A DNA stretch of 64,000 nt from Loktanella sp. 3ANDIMAR09 (GTDB taxonomy: Bacteria; Pseudomonadota; Alphaproteobacteria; Rhodobacterales; Rhodobacteraceae), in contig NZ_LJAK01000004.1 in assembly GCF_001420005.1 (NCBI RefSeq), positions 186,001 to 250,000 of the forward strand, written 5' to 3'. The position numbers were made by a program, and so were the translations under genes. Numbering within the stretch: the stretch's first letter is position 1; every line of letters starts with the position of its first letter. Of this stretch, positions 1 to 8,627 are shown in pieces. The notes beneath the pieces were generated by a model. That model was given only the letters and a program-made list of their open reading frames with translations. It did no database searches and was not told the DNA's origin.

Positions 1-318
1 GCCAAGATCGATCAGGCCAGCCGCTGGGCCGTGTTCCGCTATATCGAACTGCCCAAGATGGCGGGCGTGCTGATGATCGCGATCCTGTTGCGGTTCATGG
101 ACAGCTTCATGATCTACACCGAACCATTCGTCGTCACCGGTGGCGGTCCGGGCAATGCCACGACCTTCTTGTCGATCGACCTGGTGAAAATGGCGCTGGG
201 TCAATTCGACCTGGGCCCGGCGGCGGCGTTCAGCCTGATGTATTTCCTCGTGATCCTCGCGATTTCATGGGTGTTCTACACCGTCATGACGACCTTAGAT
301 AACCGGGATGGCAAATGA
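1..318 (+). CDS. glpP: Glycerol ABC transporter permease, GlpP-like (3' part only)
   Basis: The reading frame is open from the first base, so this is the C-terminal 105 residues of an inner-membrane permease. The visible part begins inside the EAA loop (AKIDQASRWAVFRYIELPKM), the cytoplasmic segment that docks on the ABC ATPase, and is followed by hydrophobic segments typical of the binding-protein-dependent transport permease (MalF) family. The substrate is inferred from context: the next genes are a second permease, a DUF2160 small membrane protein and a large binding protein, the order known for the rhizobial glpSTPQUV glycerol importer. Its stop overlaps the next start (ATGATG), so the two permeases are translationally coupled. 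Family assignment is firm; glycerol specificity is an inference from the DUF2160 neighbour. Confidence 0.82.
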   Translation, partial: AKIDQASRWAVFRYIELPKMAGVLMIAILLRFMDSFMIYTEPFVVTGGGPGNATTFLSIDLVKMALGQFDLGPAAAFSLMYFLVILAISWVFYTVMTTLDNRDGK

Positions 319-1202
319 TGACCGACACAACCATGCCAAGCGTCGCCCAGACCGATGACGCGATGACCATCGAAAAACCCCGCACCGCGCAGCGCCGGTT
401 CCGCCCGTCGGGCAGTGCGGTGGTGATGGGTCTGTATCTGCTGTTCCTGATGCTGCCGATCTATTGGCTGCTGAACATGAGCCTCAAGACGAACTCTGAA
501 ATCCTCGGCTCGTTCAGCCTGTGGCCGCGTGACCTGACATTCGCCAATTATGCGCTGATCCTGACGGATTCCAGCTGGTACATGGGCTACGTCAATTCGC
601 TGATCTACGTTGTGTTGAATACGGCGATCAGCCTCGCCGTCGCCCTGCCCGCGGCCTATGCCTTCAGCCGCTACAGCTTCATGGGGGACAAGCACCTGTT
701 CTTTTGGTTGCTGACGAACCGCATGGCCCCGCCTGCCGTTTTCGCGCTGCCGTTCTTTCAGCTCTATTCGTCCATCGGACTGTTCGACACACATATCGCC
801 GTGGCGCTGGCGCATTGCCTGTTCAACGTGCCGCTGGCTGTTTGGATCCTTGAGGGATTCATGCGCGGCGTGCCCAAGGAAATCGACGAGACCGCCTATA
901 TCGACGGCTATTCGTTCCCGGCGTTTTTCATCAAGATTTTCACCCCGCTGATCGCCAGCGGCATCGGGGTGGCTGCGTTTTTCTGTTTCATGTTCTCTTG
1001 GGTGGAACTGCTGCTGAGCCGGACACTGACATCCGTGGATGCAAAACCGATCGCCGCCACCATGACCCGCACCGTGGGCGCCGCCGGGGTCGACTGGGGC
1101 GTGCTGGCCGCCGCCGGTGTCCTGACCATCGTGCCCGGTGCCTTGGTCATCTATTTCGTACGCAACTACATCGCCAAGGGCTTTGCCCTGGGGCGGGTGT
1201 GA
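315..1202 (+). CDS. glpQ: Glycerol ABC transporter permease, GlpQ-like
   Basis: A 295-residue inner-membrane permease of the MalG type, the second half of the membrane pore for a sugar or polyol importer. About residues 1-30 are a polar cytoplasmic lead, followed by a first membrane helix near 34-55 and five more hydrophobic segments; the EAA loop lies near residues 190-210 (IDETAYIDGYSFPAFFIKIF). It overlaps the upstream permease by four bases and is followed by the DUF2160 gene and the binding protein, matching the glpPQUV order. Length is normal for the family. The alternative is another polyol or sugar as substrate; the gene order favours glycerol. Confidence 0.85.
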   Translation: MMTDTTMPSVAQTDDAMTIEKPRTAQRRFRPSGSAVVMGLYLLFLMLPIYWLLNMSLKTNSEILGSFSLWPRDLTFANYALILTDSSWYMGYVNSLIYVVLNTAISLAVALPAAYAFSRYSFMGDKHLFFWLLTNRMAPPAVFALPFFQLYSSIGLFDTHIAVALAHCLFNVPLAVWILEGFMRGVPKEIDETAYIDGYSFPAFFIKIFTPLIASGIGVAAFFCFMFSWVELLLSRTLTSVDAKPIAATMTRTVGAAGVDWGVLAAAGVLTIVPGALVIYFVRNYIAKGFALGRV

Positions 1203-1226
1203 TGCGCGCCTTGAGAGGAACCTATC

Positions 1227-1502
1227 ATGCTTGACTGGATGGCATGGACCTGGCCCACGGCCACGTTCTTTATCGTGATCGCAACGCTGCTGGTGACCTT
1301 TACCGTGCTTGCGATCAAATTTCCCGAAACACCCCGCAAGGGTGTGCTACGGATCGAGACCACGCGCGGTGACCGTTTGTTCATCACGCTTCTGGGGTCT
1401 GCATTTCTCAATCTGGCGTGGTTGGGTCTGGGGCTTGGGCCCCAGCCATACGCGCTGATCGTCTGTCTGGTCTTTGCCGCTGCGGTATTCCGCTGGGTCT
1501 AG
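1227..1502 (+). CDS. glpU: DUF2160 small membrane protein, GlpU-like
   Basis: A 91-residue protein with hydrophobic segments near residues 8-30, 50-68 and 70-90 and a charged loop between them (ETPRKGVLRIETTRGDR). It matches my recollection of the DUF2160 family, which is found almost only between the permease and binding-protein genes of glycerol ABC transporters and whose role is unknown. A Shine-Dalgarno-like GAGAGGAA precedes the ATG. Its place between glpQ-like and glpV-like genes supports the glycerol assignment of the operon. A structural or regulatory subunit of the transporter is plausible but not shown by the sequence. Confidence 0.75.
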   Translation: MLDWMAWTWPTATFFIVIATLLVTFTVLAIKFPETPRKGVLRIETTRGDRLFITLLGSAFLNLAWLGLGLGPQPYALIVCLVFAAAVFRWV

Positions 1503-1515
1503 ACCACGTCAAACC

Positions 1516-1537
1516 CCATCCCAGCCGATCGGGATGG
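1516..1537 (+). other. mRNA stem-loop before the binding-protein gene
   Basis: CCATCCC (1516-1522) can pair with GGGATGG (1531-1537) around an 8-nt loop. It lies in the 71-nt gap between the DUF2160 and binding-protein genes and has no T tract, so it is more likely an RNA processing or stability element than a terminator. Confidence 0.4.
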
Positions 1538-1573
1538 ATAACCAACGTTCGAACTTATGGGAGGAAACCTAAA

Positions 1574-3277
1574 ATGAACGTTCTATTGAAATCCTCGACC
1601 GCGCTGGGACTGGCACTTGCCATGACACAGCCGGCATGGGCCGACATGGCGGCTGCCATCGAATTTCTGGATGCGGAAATCGGTGACGTCTCGACCCTGA
1701 CCCGCGCCGAACAAGAGGCGGAAATGCAGTGGTTCGTGGACGCCGCCGCACCGTTCCAGGGCATGTCGATCAACGTCGTGTCCGAAACGATCACGACGCA
1801 TGAATACGAATCCCAGGTGCTGGCACCCGCGTTTTCCGCCATCACCGGCATCAACGTGACCCACGACCTGATCGGCGAAGGCGACGTTGTCGAGAAACTG
1901 CAAACGCAGATGCAGTCGGGCGAAAACATCTATGACGCCTTTGTCAACGATTCCGACCTGATCGGCACCCACTGGCGCTATCAGCAGGTGCGCAACCTGA
2001 CCGACTGGATGGCCGGCGAAGGTGCGGACGTCACATCGCCCACGCTGAACCTGGACGATTTCATCGGTCTGCAGTTCACCACCGCTCCCGATGGCAAACT
2101 GTACCAGCTGCCCGACCAGCAGTTCGCGAACCTTTACTGGTTCCGCTACGATTGGTTCAACGATCCGGAAATCCAGGCCGACTTCCGCGAGACCTACGGC
2201 TATGATCTGGGCGTTCCCGTGAACTGGGCCGCGTATGAGGATATCGCGGAATTCTTTACCGGCCGCGAGATCGACGGCGTCGAGGTCTATGGCAACATGG
2301 ACTACGGCAAGAAAGACCCCAGCCTCGGCTGGCGCTACACCGACGCGTGGATGTCCATGGCCGGGATGGGCGATGTGGGTGAACCCAACGGCCTGCCGGT
2401 CGACGAATGGGGGATCCGCGTCAACGAAAACTCGCAGCCCGTGGGTGCCTGTGTCGAACGCGGTGGTGCAACGAACTCTCCTGCTGCGGTCTACGCCGTG
2501 GACAAGGCGATCAACTGGCTCCAGAACTATTCGCCGCCCTCCGCTGCCGGCATGACCTTCTCCGAGGCCGGTCCGGTCCCCGGTCAGGGTAACATCGCGC
2601 AGCAGATGTTCATGTACACGACCTTTGTCGCGCCGCTGGTGGCATCGGACGCGGTCATGAACGAGGACGGCACGCCGAAATGGCGCCTCGCCCCCAGCCC
2701 GCACGGGGCCTACTGGGAAGAGGGCATGAAGGTCGGTTATCAGGACGTGGGCAGCTGGACGCTGATGCAATCAACCCCGGTGGACCGCGCCAAGGCGGCA
2801 TGGCTCTATGCGCAGTTCGTGACCTCGATGACCGTGGACGTCAAAAAGGCCGACGTCGGCCTGACGTTCATTCGAGAGTCCACGATCAACTCTGACCACT
2901 TCACCGAACGCGCCGACAAGCTGGGCGGTCTGGTGGAATTCTACCGCTCGCCCGCACGGACACAATGGTCGCCCACCGGCACCAACGTGCCCGACTACCC
3001 CAAGCTGGCGCAGCTGTGGTGGCAGAACATCGGTGACGCCATGTCCGGTGCCAAAACCTCGCAAGAGGCGCTGGACCAGCTGTGTGCCGACATGGAAAGC
3101 GTGATGGAACGGATCGAACGGTCCGGCATTCAAGGTGATCTGGGTCCGGTCATGAACGAGCCGCAGGACGCATCCTACTGGCTGGAACAGGCTGGCGCAC
3201 CCAAGCCGAAACTGGAGGTCGAGGACGAAGAACCGCAGACCGTCAGCTATGACGAGCTGATTGCCTCCTGGCAGTAA
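1574..3277 (+). CDS. glpV: Glycerol ABC transporter substrate-binding protein, GlpV-like
   Basis: A 567-residue periplasmic binding protein, longer than common sugar-binding proteins, as is usual for the GlpV group. The start at 1574 is chosen because GGGAGGAAA lies just upstream and the first 24 residues form a classic signal peptide ending AWA-DM; a longer frame upstream would bury it. The mature part has the extracellular solute-binding fold (family 1), with aromatic-rich stretches such as YWFRYDWFND that usually line polyol or sugar sites. It is the last gene of the operon and is followed at once by a strong terminator. Glycerol as ligand is inferred from the operon order. Confidence 0.83.
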   Translation: MNVLLKSSTALGLALAMTQPAWADMAAAIEFLDAEIGDVSTLTRAEQEAEMQWFVDAAAPFQGMSINVVSETITTHEYESQVLAPAFSAITGINVTHDLIGEGDVVEKLQTQMQSGENIYDAFVNDSDLIGTHWRYQQVRNLTDWMAGEGADVTSPTLNLDDFIGLQFTTAPDGKLYQLPDQQFANLYWFRYDWFNDPEIQADFRETYGYDLGVPVNWAAYEDIAEFFTGREIDGVEVYGNMDYGKKDPSLGWRYTDAWMSMAGMGDVGEPNGLPVDEWGIRVNENSQPVGACVERGGATNSPAAVYAVDKAINWLQNYSPPSAAGMTFSEAGPVPGQGNIAQQMFMYTTFVAPLVASDAVMNEDGTPKWRLAPSPHGAYWEEGMKVGYQDVGSWTLMQSTPVDRAKAAWLYAQFVTSMTVDVKKADVGLTFIRESTINSDHFTERADKLGGLVEFYRSPARTQWSPTGTNVPDYPKLAQLWWQNIGDAMSGAKTSQEALDQLCADMESVMERIERSGIQGDLGPVMNEPQDASYWLEQAGAPKPKLEVEDEEPQTVSYDELIASWQ

Positions 3278-3297
3278 GGTCCGGGACAGCAGACAGG

Positions 3298-3331
3298 GGC
3301 CGGGCCGCAGCGATGCGGCCCGGCCTTTTTT
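3298..3331 (+). terminator. Rho-independent terminator of the glycerol operon
   Basis: An 11-bp perfect stem, GGCCGGGCCGC (3298-3308) with GCGGCCCGGCC (3315-3325), has a 6-nt loop and is followed by six T residues (3326-3331). It sits 20 nt after the binding-protein stop and before the convergent kinase gene. Confidence 0.9.
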
Positions 3332-3337
3332 GTGGGC

Positions 3338-5827
3338 TCAGGTCAGCAGGCGGGCAACGGCATCGGTCAGGGCATCGGCCGTGACCGGTTTGGCCAGCAG
3401 CGTCAGACGGTCCCTGTCGGCCCGGGACACGGCAGGGTCCGCAGGCAGACGCGATGACATCAGCACGGCGCGCGCGCGCGGCCCTGCGGCCAGCACCGAC
3501 CGGATCAGGTCCAGGCCCGACTGTCCGTGGTCAAGGTTCAGGTCCGACACCATCAACACCAGATCGGGTCTGTCCGCAATGATGCCTGCCGCCTGCGCAA
3601 ACCGGGTTGCCACCAGGGCCTCGAACCCCAGCCCCTGCAGAACCTGATGCAATGCGCGTGCGGTCTCGGGGGTGTCGTCCACCACAAGCGCGGCCCCGGT
3701 ATGGATCGCCTTGGCCGGTGCCGGCATGTCGTAGGCCAGCGGAAAACGGATGGTGATTTCGGTCCCACGGTCCAGCGCAGAACTGATGTCGAGTGTCCCG
3801 CCCGATTGCGAAACGAACCCATCGACCATCGGCAGACCCAGCCCCGTGCCATCCCCGTCACGCCGCGCGGAAAAGAACGGCTCGACCGCGCGCCTGCGCG
3901 TCTCCTCTGACATGCCATGACCGTCATCGCGCACCGACAGGACCGCCTGACCATTCTGCGCGCGCAGGGTGATCCAGATATGTCCAGCCTCCGGAATGGC
4001 CTGTGCCGCGTTCATGCTGACGTTCAGGACGGCGCTTTCCAATTGGCCGGGATCAAGCATGACGTGCAGCGGATCATCCGCCAGCGACAAATGCAGGTCC
4101 ACGCTGTCGGGCAGCGCGATATCCAGCAGATCGACCATGCCCTCGATCAGTGACCCGATCTCGACCACCTCGGGGGCGAGATGCTGTTTGCGGGCGAAGG
4201 CCACCAGTCGTTCGGTCAGTGACACGCCCAGATCCACGGCGGTCCTGATCCGCCCCAGATGCGCCGGGGCCGTGGCGGGCGTGGTGGTTTCCAACAGATG
4301 CAGGTTGCCCGAAATCGTCGACAGGATGTTGCCGAAATCATGCGCGACTTCGCCCGTGACCTTGCCCAGCGTTTCCACCCGCCGGATTTCCGCCAGCCGT
4401 TCATCGATGCGTTTGCGTTCGGTCGTCTCGGACAGCAGCCAGACCGCGCGGCCATCGGGCAACCGGGACTTGCGCACCTCCAGGACGTCGCCTGCGGGAT
4501 TGGTGTATTCCTCGAACCCGCCCCGGTCGTTGTCGCCGCAGGCCTGGGCAAAGGCCGATGCCGCCAGCCGGTCGGGCATGGTCCGCGCGCACTTGCGCAC
4601 ATCGTCCGGCAGATGCAGCAGCGCGCAGACCTGATCATTCTCGGCCTCGATCACACCGTCGGGCGCAACGATCGCGACACCGTCCTGAATGTTGCGAAAC
4701 ACGCTGGCAAACAGGGTATTCTGCCGGGTGATCTGGGCTGTGCGCCGTTCCAGATTGCGTGCATTGGCCCGAAACACGCCAAAGGCCTGAAACAGCCTGC
4801 CGATTTCGTCCCGCGGCCCGCCCGGATCAGGCAGGGTCGCCGCGTGATCCCCCTGCGCCAGCCTGTGCATGCCGTCTGCGATCGCCCGCAGGTTTCGGGT
4901 GACATAGCGCGACACGAATAGCGCCGAGACCACCGCGACACCCGCACTGAGCAGGGCAAGGATCGCCACGGCCATCTGTGCAACATCGAGGTTCCGCGCG
5001 GTCTGGGCGCGTGCCTGTCGCAGACGATCCTGTGCTGCCTCGACCCGGCCTGCCGCATAGGCATTCACGGTGTCCGACAATTCCCTGATCCGAAACAGGG
5101 CATTTTCCGCATCCAGACCCGCCGTCAGATAGCCGTATTGCAACTGAAACAGGTCGCCAGACGGGCTTTGCAAGGCTGCATCCACTTCGGCCAATCCGCG
5201 GGCCACGATCGCGCCCTGGGGGATATCCGCCCGGTTCTGCCGGAAACGGCGGCTGAATTCACCGACCTCGATGATGTTCTGTGACCGGGCGACCTGGCGC
5301 GCGGTGCCCGTCAACTGACCAAGGGCTGCCCATTCCAACCGATCCGCAGGTGCGAGGTCCGGCGCATTGGCCTGCCGTGTGAAACGGTCCTGCAATTGCG
5401 TCAGCCTTATGTCCACCTGCGCGATATCGGCACGCAACGCGTTTTGCGGTGCCGTCAGCCCCTGCAAACGGTCGATGGCCACCCGCATCCGGGCCAGCGG
5501 CAGAGCGAGGTCAGCCGTATCGGCCGACAGCGCCTCCAGCCGGTCGATCGTCGACACGATCGCCTGCGCGTCCGAGTTGCGTTGAAACGGCATCTGCACC
5601 GTCAACAGAAACGGAGCGGCGGTCGCAAGGTCTGCGGCATTGCGCGAAATGTCCAACGCCTGCGATACCTCGGCCAGCGTGTCGCGGTCGATGGTTTCCA
5701 GCCAGTTTTCCGCGTTGCGCAGCATCAGCAGGCTGATCCCCGAAATGACCAGCGTCACGGCACACAGCGTCAGGATCGCGACCGACAGCCGGAACCGGAC
5801 ACTCAGATTGCGCAACCGCGTCCGCAC
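3338..5827 (-). CDS. Hybrid sensor histidine kinase with C-terminal receiver domain
   Basis: An 829-residue membrane kinase. Visible parts in order: membrane helix about 14-36, a long helix-rich periplasmic domain about 37-285, second membrane helix about 286-306, HAMP about 307-360, PAS-like region about 370-470, HisKA with phospho-accepting His496 (EVAHDFGN), HATPase with N box near 602-606, G1 DDGHGM at 634-639 and G2 GTGLGL at 660-665, and a receiver with Asp762 and Lys813. No Hpt domain is present, so phosphotransfer goes directly or via another protein. The start is GTG, four bases after the stop of the response regulator, so the two genes are coupled. The all-helical periplasmic domain resembles the TorS type, but the ligand is unknown; an adjacent PhnD-like binding protein is a candidate partner (inference). 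Confidence 0.88.
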   Translation of the reverse strand: MRTRLRNLSVRFRLSVAILTLCAVTLVISGISLLMLRNAENWLETIDRDTLAEVSQALDISRNAADLATAAPFLLTVQMPFQRNSDAQAIVSTIDRLEALSADTADLALPLARMRVAIDRLQGLTAPQNALRADIAQVDIRLTQLQDRFTRQANAPDLAPADRLEWAALGQLTGTARQVARSQNIIEVGEFSRRFRQNRADIPQGAIVARGLAEVDAALQSPSGDLFQLQYGYLTAGLDAENALFRIRELSDTVNAYAAGRVEAAQDRLRQARAQTARNLDVAQMAVAILALLSAGVAVVSALFVSRYVTRNLRAIADGMHRLAQGDHAATLPDPGGPRDEIGRLFQAFGVFRANARNLERRTAQITRQNTLFASVFRNIQDGVAIVAPDGVIEAENDQVCALLHLPDDVRKCARTMPDRLAASAFAQACGDNDRGGFEEYTNPAGDVLEVRKSRLPDGRAVWLLSETTERKRIDERLAEIRRVETLGKVTGEVAHDFGNILSTISGNLHLLETTTPATAPAHLGRIRTAVDLGVSLTERLVAFARKQHLAPEVVEIGSLIEGMVDLLDIALPDSVDLHLSLADDPLHVMLDPGQLESAVLNVSMNAAQAIPEAGHIWITLRAQNGQAVLSVRDDGHGMSEETRRRAVEPFFSARRDGDGTGLGLPMVDGFVSQSGGTLDISSALDRGTEITIRFPLAYDMPAPAKAIHTGAALVVDDTPETARALHQVLQGLGFEALVATRFAQAAGIIADRPDLVLMVSDLNLDHGQSGLDLIRSVLAAGPRARAVLMSSRLPADPAVSRADRDRLTLLAKPVTADALTDAVARLLT

Positions 5828-5831
5828 CGCC

Positions 5832-6566
5832 CTAATCCGCGTTCAATTCAAAGAAATAACCCTGCGAACGCCGGGTCTGCAGGTGCCGTGGCTTGGACGG
5901 GGTATCCTCGATCTTGCGGCGCAGGCGCAGGATCAGGACGTCGATGGTCCGGTCCACATAGCGTTCCATGTCCGACCCCAGTTCCGACAGCAATTCAGGC
6001 CGCGAGATGACCCGCGACGGATTCCGCGCGAGATATTCCAGCAGTCGGTATTCGCCATTGGTCAGCGGTATCTCATGCCCGTCACCGTTCAGCAGCACCC
6101 GCGCCTGCGTGTCGATCCGTTTGTTTCCAAAGATGATCGTATGTTCCGGCTGCGTGGTCGCGTGATGGGTTCCATGCCCATAGCGGCGCAACACCGACCT
6201 GATCCGCGCCACCAGTTCACGCGGGTTGAACGGTTTCATCAGGTAATCGTCAGCGCCGTTTTCCAGCCCCATGATCTTGTCGCTTTCGTCGCCGATGCCG
6301 GTCAGCATGACGATGGGGATGTCATAGCGGGCCCCGATCTGGACGGCCAGGTTCAGGCCGGATTCACCGCGCAGGCGCAAATCAATGATCGCAAGGTTGA
6401 CCGGCGGCGGATCGCCCAGGGCAAAGAACGCGGCACTGCCGTCGCAAGGTACCGGTTCAAACCCGCTTTCACCCAAGAGCGCGCACAGGGTCACGCGCAC
6501 CTCGTGGTCGTCATCCACGATGGCGATCACAGGGGGTTTGGGGTCCGGTTGTCGCATCGCCGTCAT
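5832..6566 (-). CDS. OmpR/PhoB-family response regulator
   Basis: A 244-residue regulator with an N-terminal receiver (acidic pocket IVDDDHE near 16-22, phospho-accepting Asp62 in IIDLRL, conserved Lys in LMKPFNP) and a C-terminal winged helix (about 150-240, with the recognition region near RYVDRTIDVLILRLRRKIED). The start at 6566 is chosen over an upstream in-frame codon because AGGAGG lies 9 nt before it. It is the first gene of a two-gene unit with the hybrid kinase. It is divergent from the phnDCEE-type operon, and the shared 244-nt gap holds paired repeats that could be its binding sites, so autoregulation and control of the transporter are plausible. Confidence 0.9.
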   Translation of the reverse strand: MTAMRQPDPKPPVIAIVDDDHEVRVTLCALLGESGFEPVPCDGSAAFFALGDPPPVNLAIIDLRLRGESGLNLAVQIGARYDIPIVMLTGIGDESDKIMGLENGADDYLMKPFNPRELVARIRSVLRRYGHGTHHATTQPEHTIIFGNKRIDTQARVLLNGDGHEIPLTNGEYRLLEYLARNPSRVISRPELLSELGSDMERYVDRTIDVLILRLRRKIEDTPSKPRHLQTRRSQGYFFELNAD

Positions 6567-6655
6567 TGCGTCGATCCTCCTGATGTCGCCGCACGGGGGC
6601 AACCTGTCCCGATTAGGCCCCGAGGTATAGACGACAAAACGACGGCACGCGCCCG

Positions 6656-6703
6656 CTGTAATATTGTTAACGCAAAACGCGGATTCTGTAACGCTGTGTT
6701 AAC
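6656..6703. promoter_or_regulatory. Tandem repeat, candidate response-regulator sites
   Basis: Two similar units lie in the divergent gap: CTGTAATATTGTTAAC (6656-6671) and CTGTAACGCTGTGTTAAC (6686-6703). Both begin CTGTAA and end GTTAAC, with starts 30 bp apart, about three helical turns. OmpR-family regulators bind direct repeats of this sort; which regulator binds here is inferred from position only. Confidence 0.5.
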
Positions 6704-6810
6704 ATACCGCGCATGGTCATTCCGGCTTTGGCACGCGTAGCCTGACCGGGTCGCCGTGGCACCAGGTTGGAGGACCCGCCACGGATCGCGATTGTTCAAG
6801 GGAGAGACAG

Positions 6811-7794
6811 ATGACCTATAAAATCACACAGACCGCCGTGGCGGCTGGCCTTGCCCTGCTGGGTTCAGCCTCGGCTGTCGCAGCGCAGGACTGCCCCGAG
6901 CGTGGCGCGCTGGACGTGCTGTATTGCGACGCCAACGGCGATCTGGTGGCCGATACGCCGACCGATCCCGCGCTGTTGAACGACCCCAACACGCTGGTGT
7001 TCGCCTATACCCCGGTCGAGGACCCGGCGGTCTATGCCGACATCTGGGCACCGTTCATTGCGCATCTCGAGGCAGAAACCGGCAAGGACGTGCAGTTCTT
7101 TGCCGTGCAGTCCAATTCCGCCGAGGTCGAGGCGATGCGTTCGGGCCGTCTGCATATCGCAGGCTTTTCGACCGGACCCACGCCCTTTGCCGTGAACCTC
7201 GCAGGGGCCGTGCCCTTTGCGATCATGGGGGCCGAGGACGGTCAGTTCGGATACAAGTTGCAGGTGTTCACACAGGCCGATTCCGACATTCAGACCGTGG
7301 CCGATCTGGCAGGCAAGCGGGTGGCACATACCTCGCCCACGTCCAACTCTGGCAACCAGGCACCGCGCGCTCTGTTCCCCGGTCTGGGTGTGGTGCCCGA
7401 TCAGGATTACGAGGTGATCTACTCCGGCTCGCACGACCAATCCATGCTGGGCGTGGTTGCAGGCGATTATGACGCCGCCCCCGTCGCATCCGAGGTCGTG
7501 GACCGCATGGCAGAACGCGGTCTGTATGATCCCGCCGAGGTCCGGATGATCTGGGAAAGCGATCCCTTCCCCACGACATCGTTCACGCTGGCGCACGATC
7601 TGGACCCGGCACTGGCCGAAACGATCAAACAGGCGTTTTTCAGCTTTGAATTCGAAGGCACCGCCCTGGGCGACGAATTCGACGGGGTGAGCAAGTTCAT
7701 CCCGATCACCTATCAGGACCAATGGGCCGTGATCCGTGAAATTCAGGCGTCCAACGGTGTGGAATACACGCCGCAGGGTCTGGCTGCCGAATAA
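6811..7794 (+). CDS. phnD: PhnD-like phosphonate/phosphite-type ABC substrate-binding protein
   Basis: A 327-residue periplasmic binding protein with a signal peptide of about 26 residues (cleavage near SAVAAQ-D). The mature chain has the PhnD-type type-II fold, with the family's hallmark regions: FAYTPVEDPAVYADIWAPF near the mature N-terminus, SGRLHIAGFSTGP and the ligand-loop region SPTSNSGNQAP. GGGAGAGA precedes the ATG. It heads an operon with ATPase and two permeases. The substrate may be phosphonate, phosphite, phosphate ester or a similar oxyanion; no C-P lyase or phosphonatase gene lies nearby, so the exact ligand is open. The neighbouring divergent two-component pair could use it as a co-sensor. 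Confidence 0.85.
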   Translation: MTYKITQTAVAAGLALLGSASAVAAQDCPERGALDVLYCDANGDLVADTPTDPALLNDPNTLVFAYTPVEDPAVYADIWAPFIAHLEAETGKDVQFFAVQSNSAEVEAMRSGRLHIAGFSTGPTPFAVNLAGAVPFAIMGAEDGQFGYKLQVFTQADSDIQTVADLAGKRVAHTSPTSNSGNQAPRALFPGLGVVPDQDYEVIYSGSHDQSMLGVVAGDYDAAPVASEVVDRMAERGLYDPAEVRMIWESDPFPTTSFTLAHDLDPALAETIKQAFFSFEFEGTALGDEFDGVSKFIPITYQDQWAVIREIQASNGVEYTPQGLAAE

Positions 7795-7808
7795 ATCCCC
7801 TGCCCGAC

Positions 7809-7832
7809 TGCCCCGGCCATCCCGCCGGGGCA
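7809..7832 (+). other. Stem-loop after the binding-protein gene
   Basis: TGCCCCGGC (7809-7817) pairs perfectly with GCCGGGGCA (7824-7832) around a 6-nt loop, between phnD and phnC and without a T tract. Such structures after binding-protein genes usually protect the upstream mRNA and lower expression of the membrane genes. Confidence 0.65.
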
Positions 7833-7853
7833 GCACCGCGACTGAGAGGCCAT

Positions 7854-8627
7854 ATGCTGGAAATCAACAACCTTGTGAAAAGGTACGGGAAAGGTGCGCC
7901 TGTCCTGAAAGACCTGAACCTGTCGGTACAGGGCGAACAACTGATGTCGATCATCGGATCGTCAGGCGCGGGCAAGAGCACGCTTTTGCGCTGTATCAAC
8001 AGGCTGGTGGAACCCACCTCGGGGACGATCACGCTGAACGGCACCGAGATGACGACACTGGGGCCCAAGGACCTGCGCCGCGCCCGCCGCCGCGTCGGCA
8101 TGGTGTTCCAGAGCTTCAATCTGGTTGACCGGCTGACTGTGATGGAAAACGTCCAGTCGGGGCGGCTGGGCTACATCTCGACATGGGCTGCCGTCACCCG
8201 CCGCTATCCGGCGGCCGATATCGAACGCGCGTTCGAACTGATGGAACGCGTGGGCATCGCACAATACGCAAACAAGCGGGCAGACGAACTGTCGGGCGGC
8301 GAACGCCAGCGCGTCGGCGTGGTGCGGGCACTGATGCAACGCCCCGAAATCCTGCTGGCCGATGAACCGACGGCCTCTCTTGACCCAAAGACATCGGAAC
8401 AGATCATGTCGCTGTTGCGCGATCTGGCCAATGAACTGAACCTGCCCGTCATCATCAACATCCACAACGTGACCGAGGCCAAGGAATTCAGCGACCGTAT
8501 CGTCGGCATGCGCTACGGGCGGATCATCTTTGACGACAAACCCGCCGCACTGGACGCCGCGCAGATGGATGAAATCTATGCGGGCACACCGTCACAGGAT
8601 CGTCAGGACATGGGTGCGGCCGCATGA
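7854..8627 (+). CDS. phnC: PhnC-like ABC transporter ATPase
   Basis: A 257-residue ATP-binding subunit. Walker A is GSSGAGKST near residues 37-45, the signature is LSGGERQRV near 144-152, and Walker B with the catalytic Glu is ILLADEPTASLDP near 164-176; the switch His is in NIHNVTEA. The pattern and the insert after the Q loop (LGYISTWAAVTRRYP) fit the PhnC subfamily. It overlaps the first permease gene by four bases. It powers uptake by the two PhnE-like permeases with the PhnD-like protein. Confidence 0.9.
   Translation: MLEINNLVKRYGKGAPVLKDLNLSVQGEQLMSIIGSSGAGKSTLLRCINRLVEPTSGTITLNGTEMTTLGPKDLRRARRRVGMVFQSFNLVDRLTVMENVQSGRLGYISTWAAVTRRYPAADIERAFELMERVGIAQYANKRADELSGGERQRVGVVRALMQRPEILLADEPTASLDPKTSEQIMSLLRDLANELNLPVIINIHNVTEAKEFSDRIVGMRYGRIIFDDKPAALDAAQMDEIYAGTPSQDRQDMGAAA

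Noticed and set aside
1583-2770. A 395-codon minus-strand frame antisense to the glycerol-binding protein gene
   Set aside because: It is the mirror of a GC-rich coding frame, has no start signal and no recognisable domain.
6656-6703. Pho box before phnD
   Set aside because: The repeats are CTGTAA, not CTGTCAT, and the 11-bp period of a Pho box is missing.
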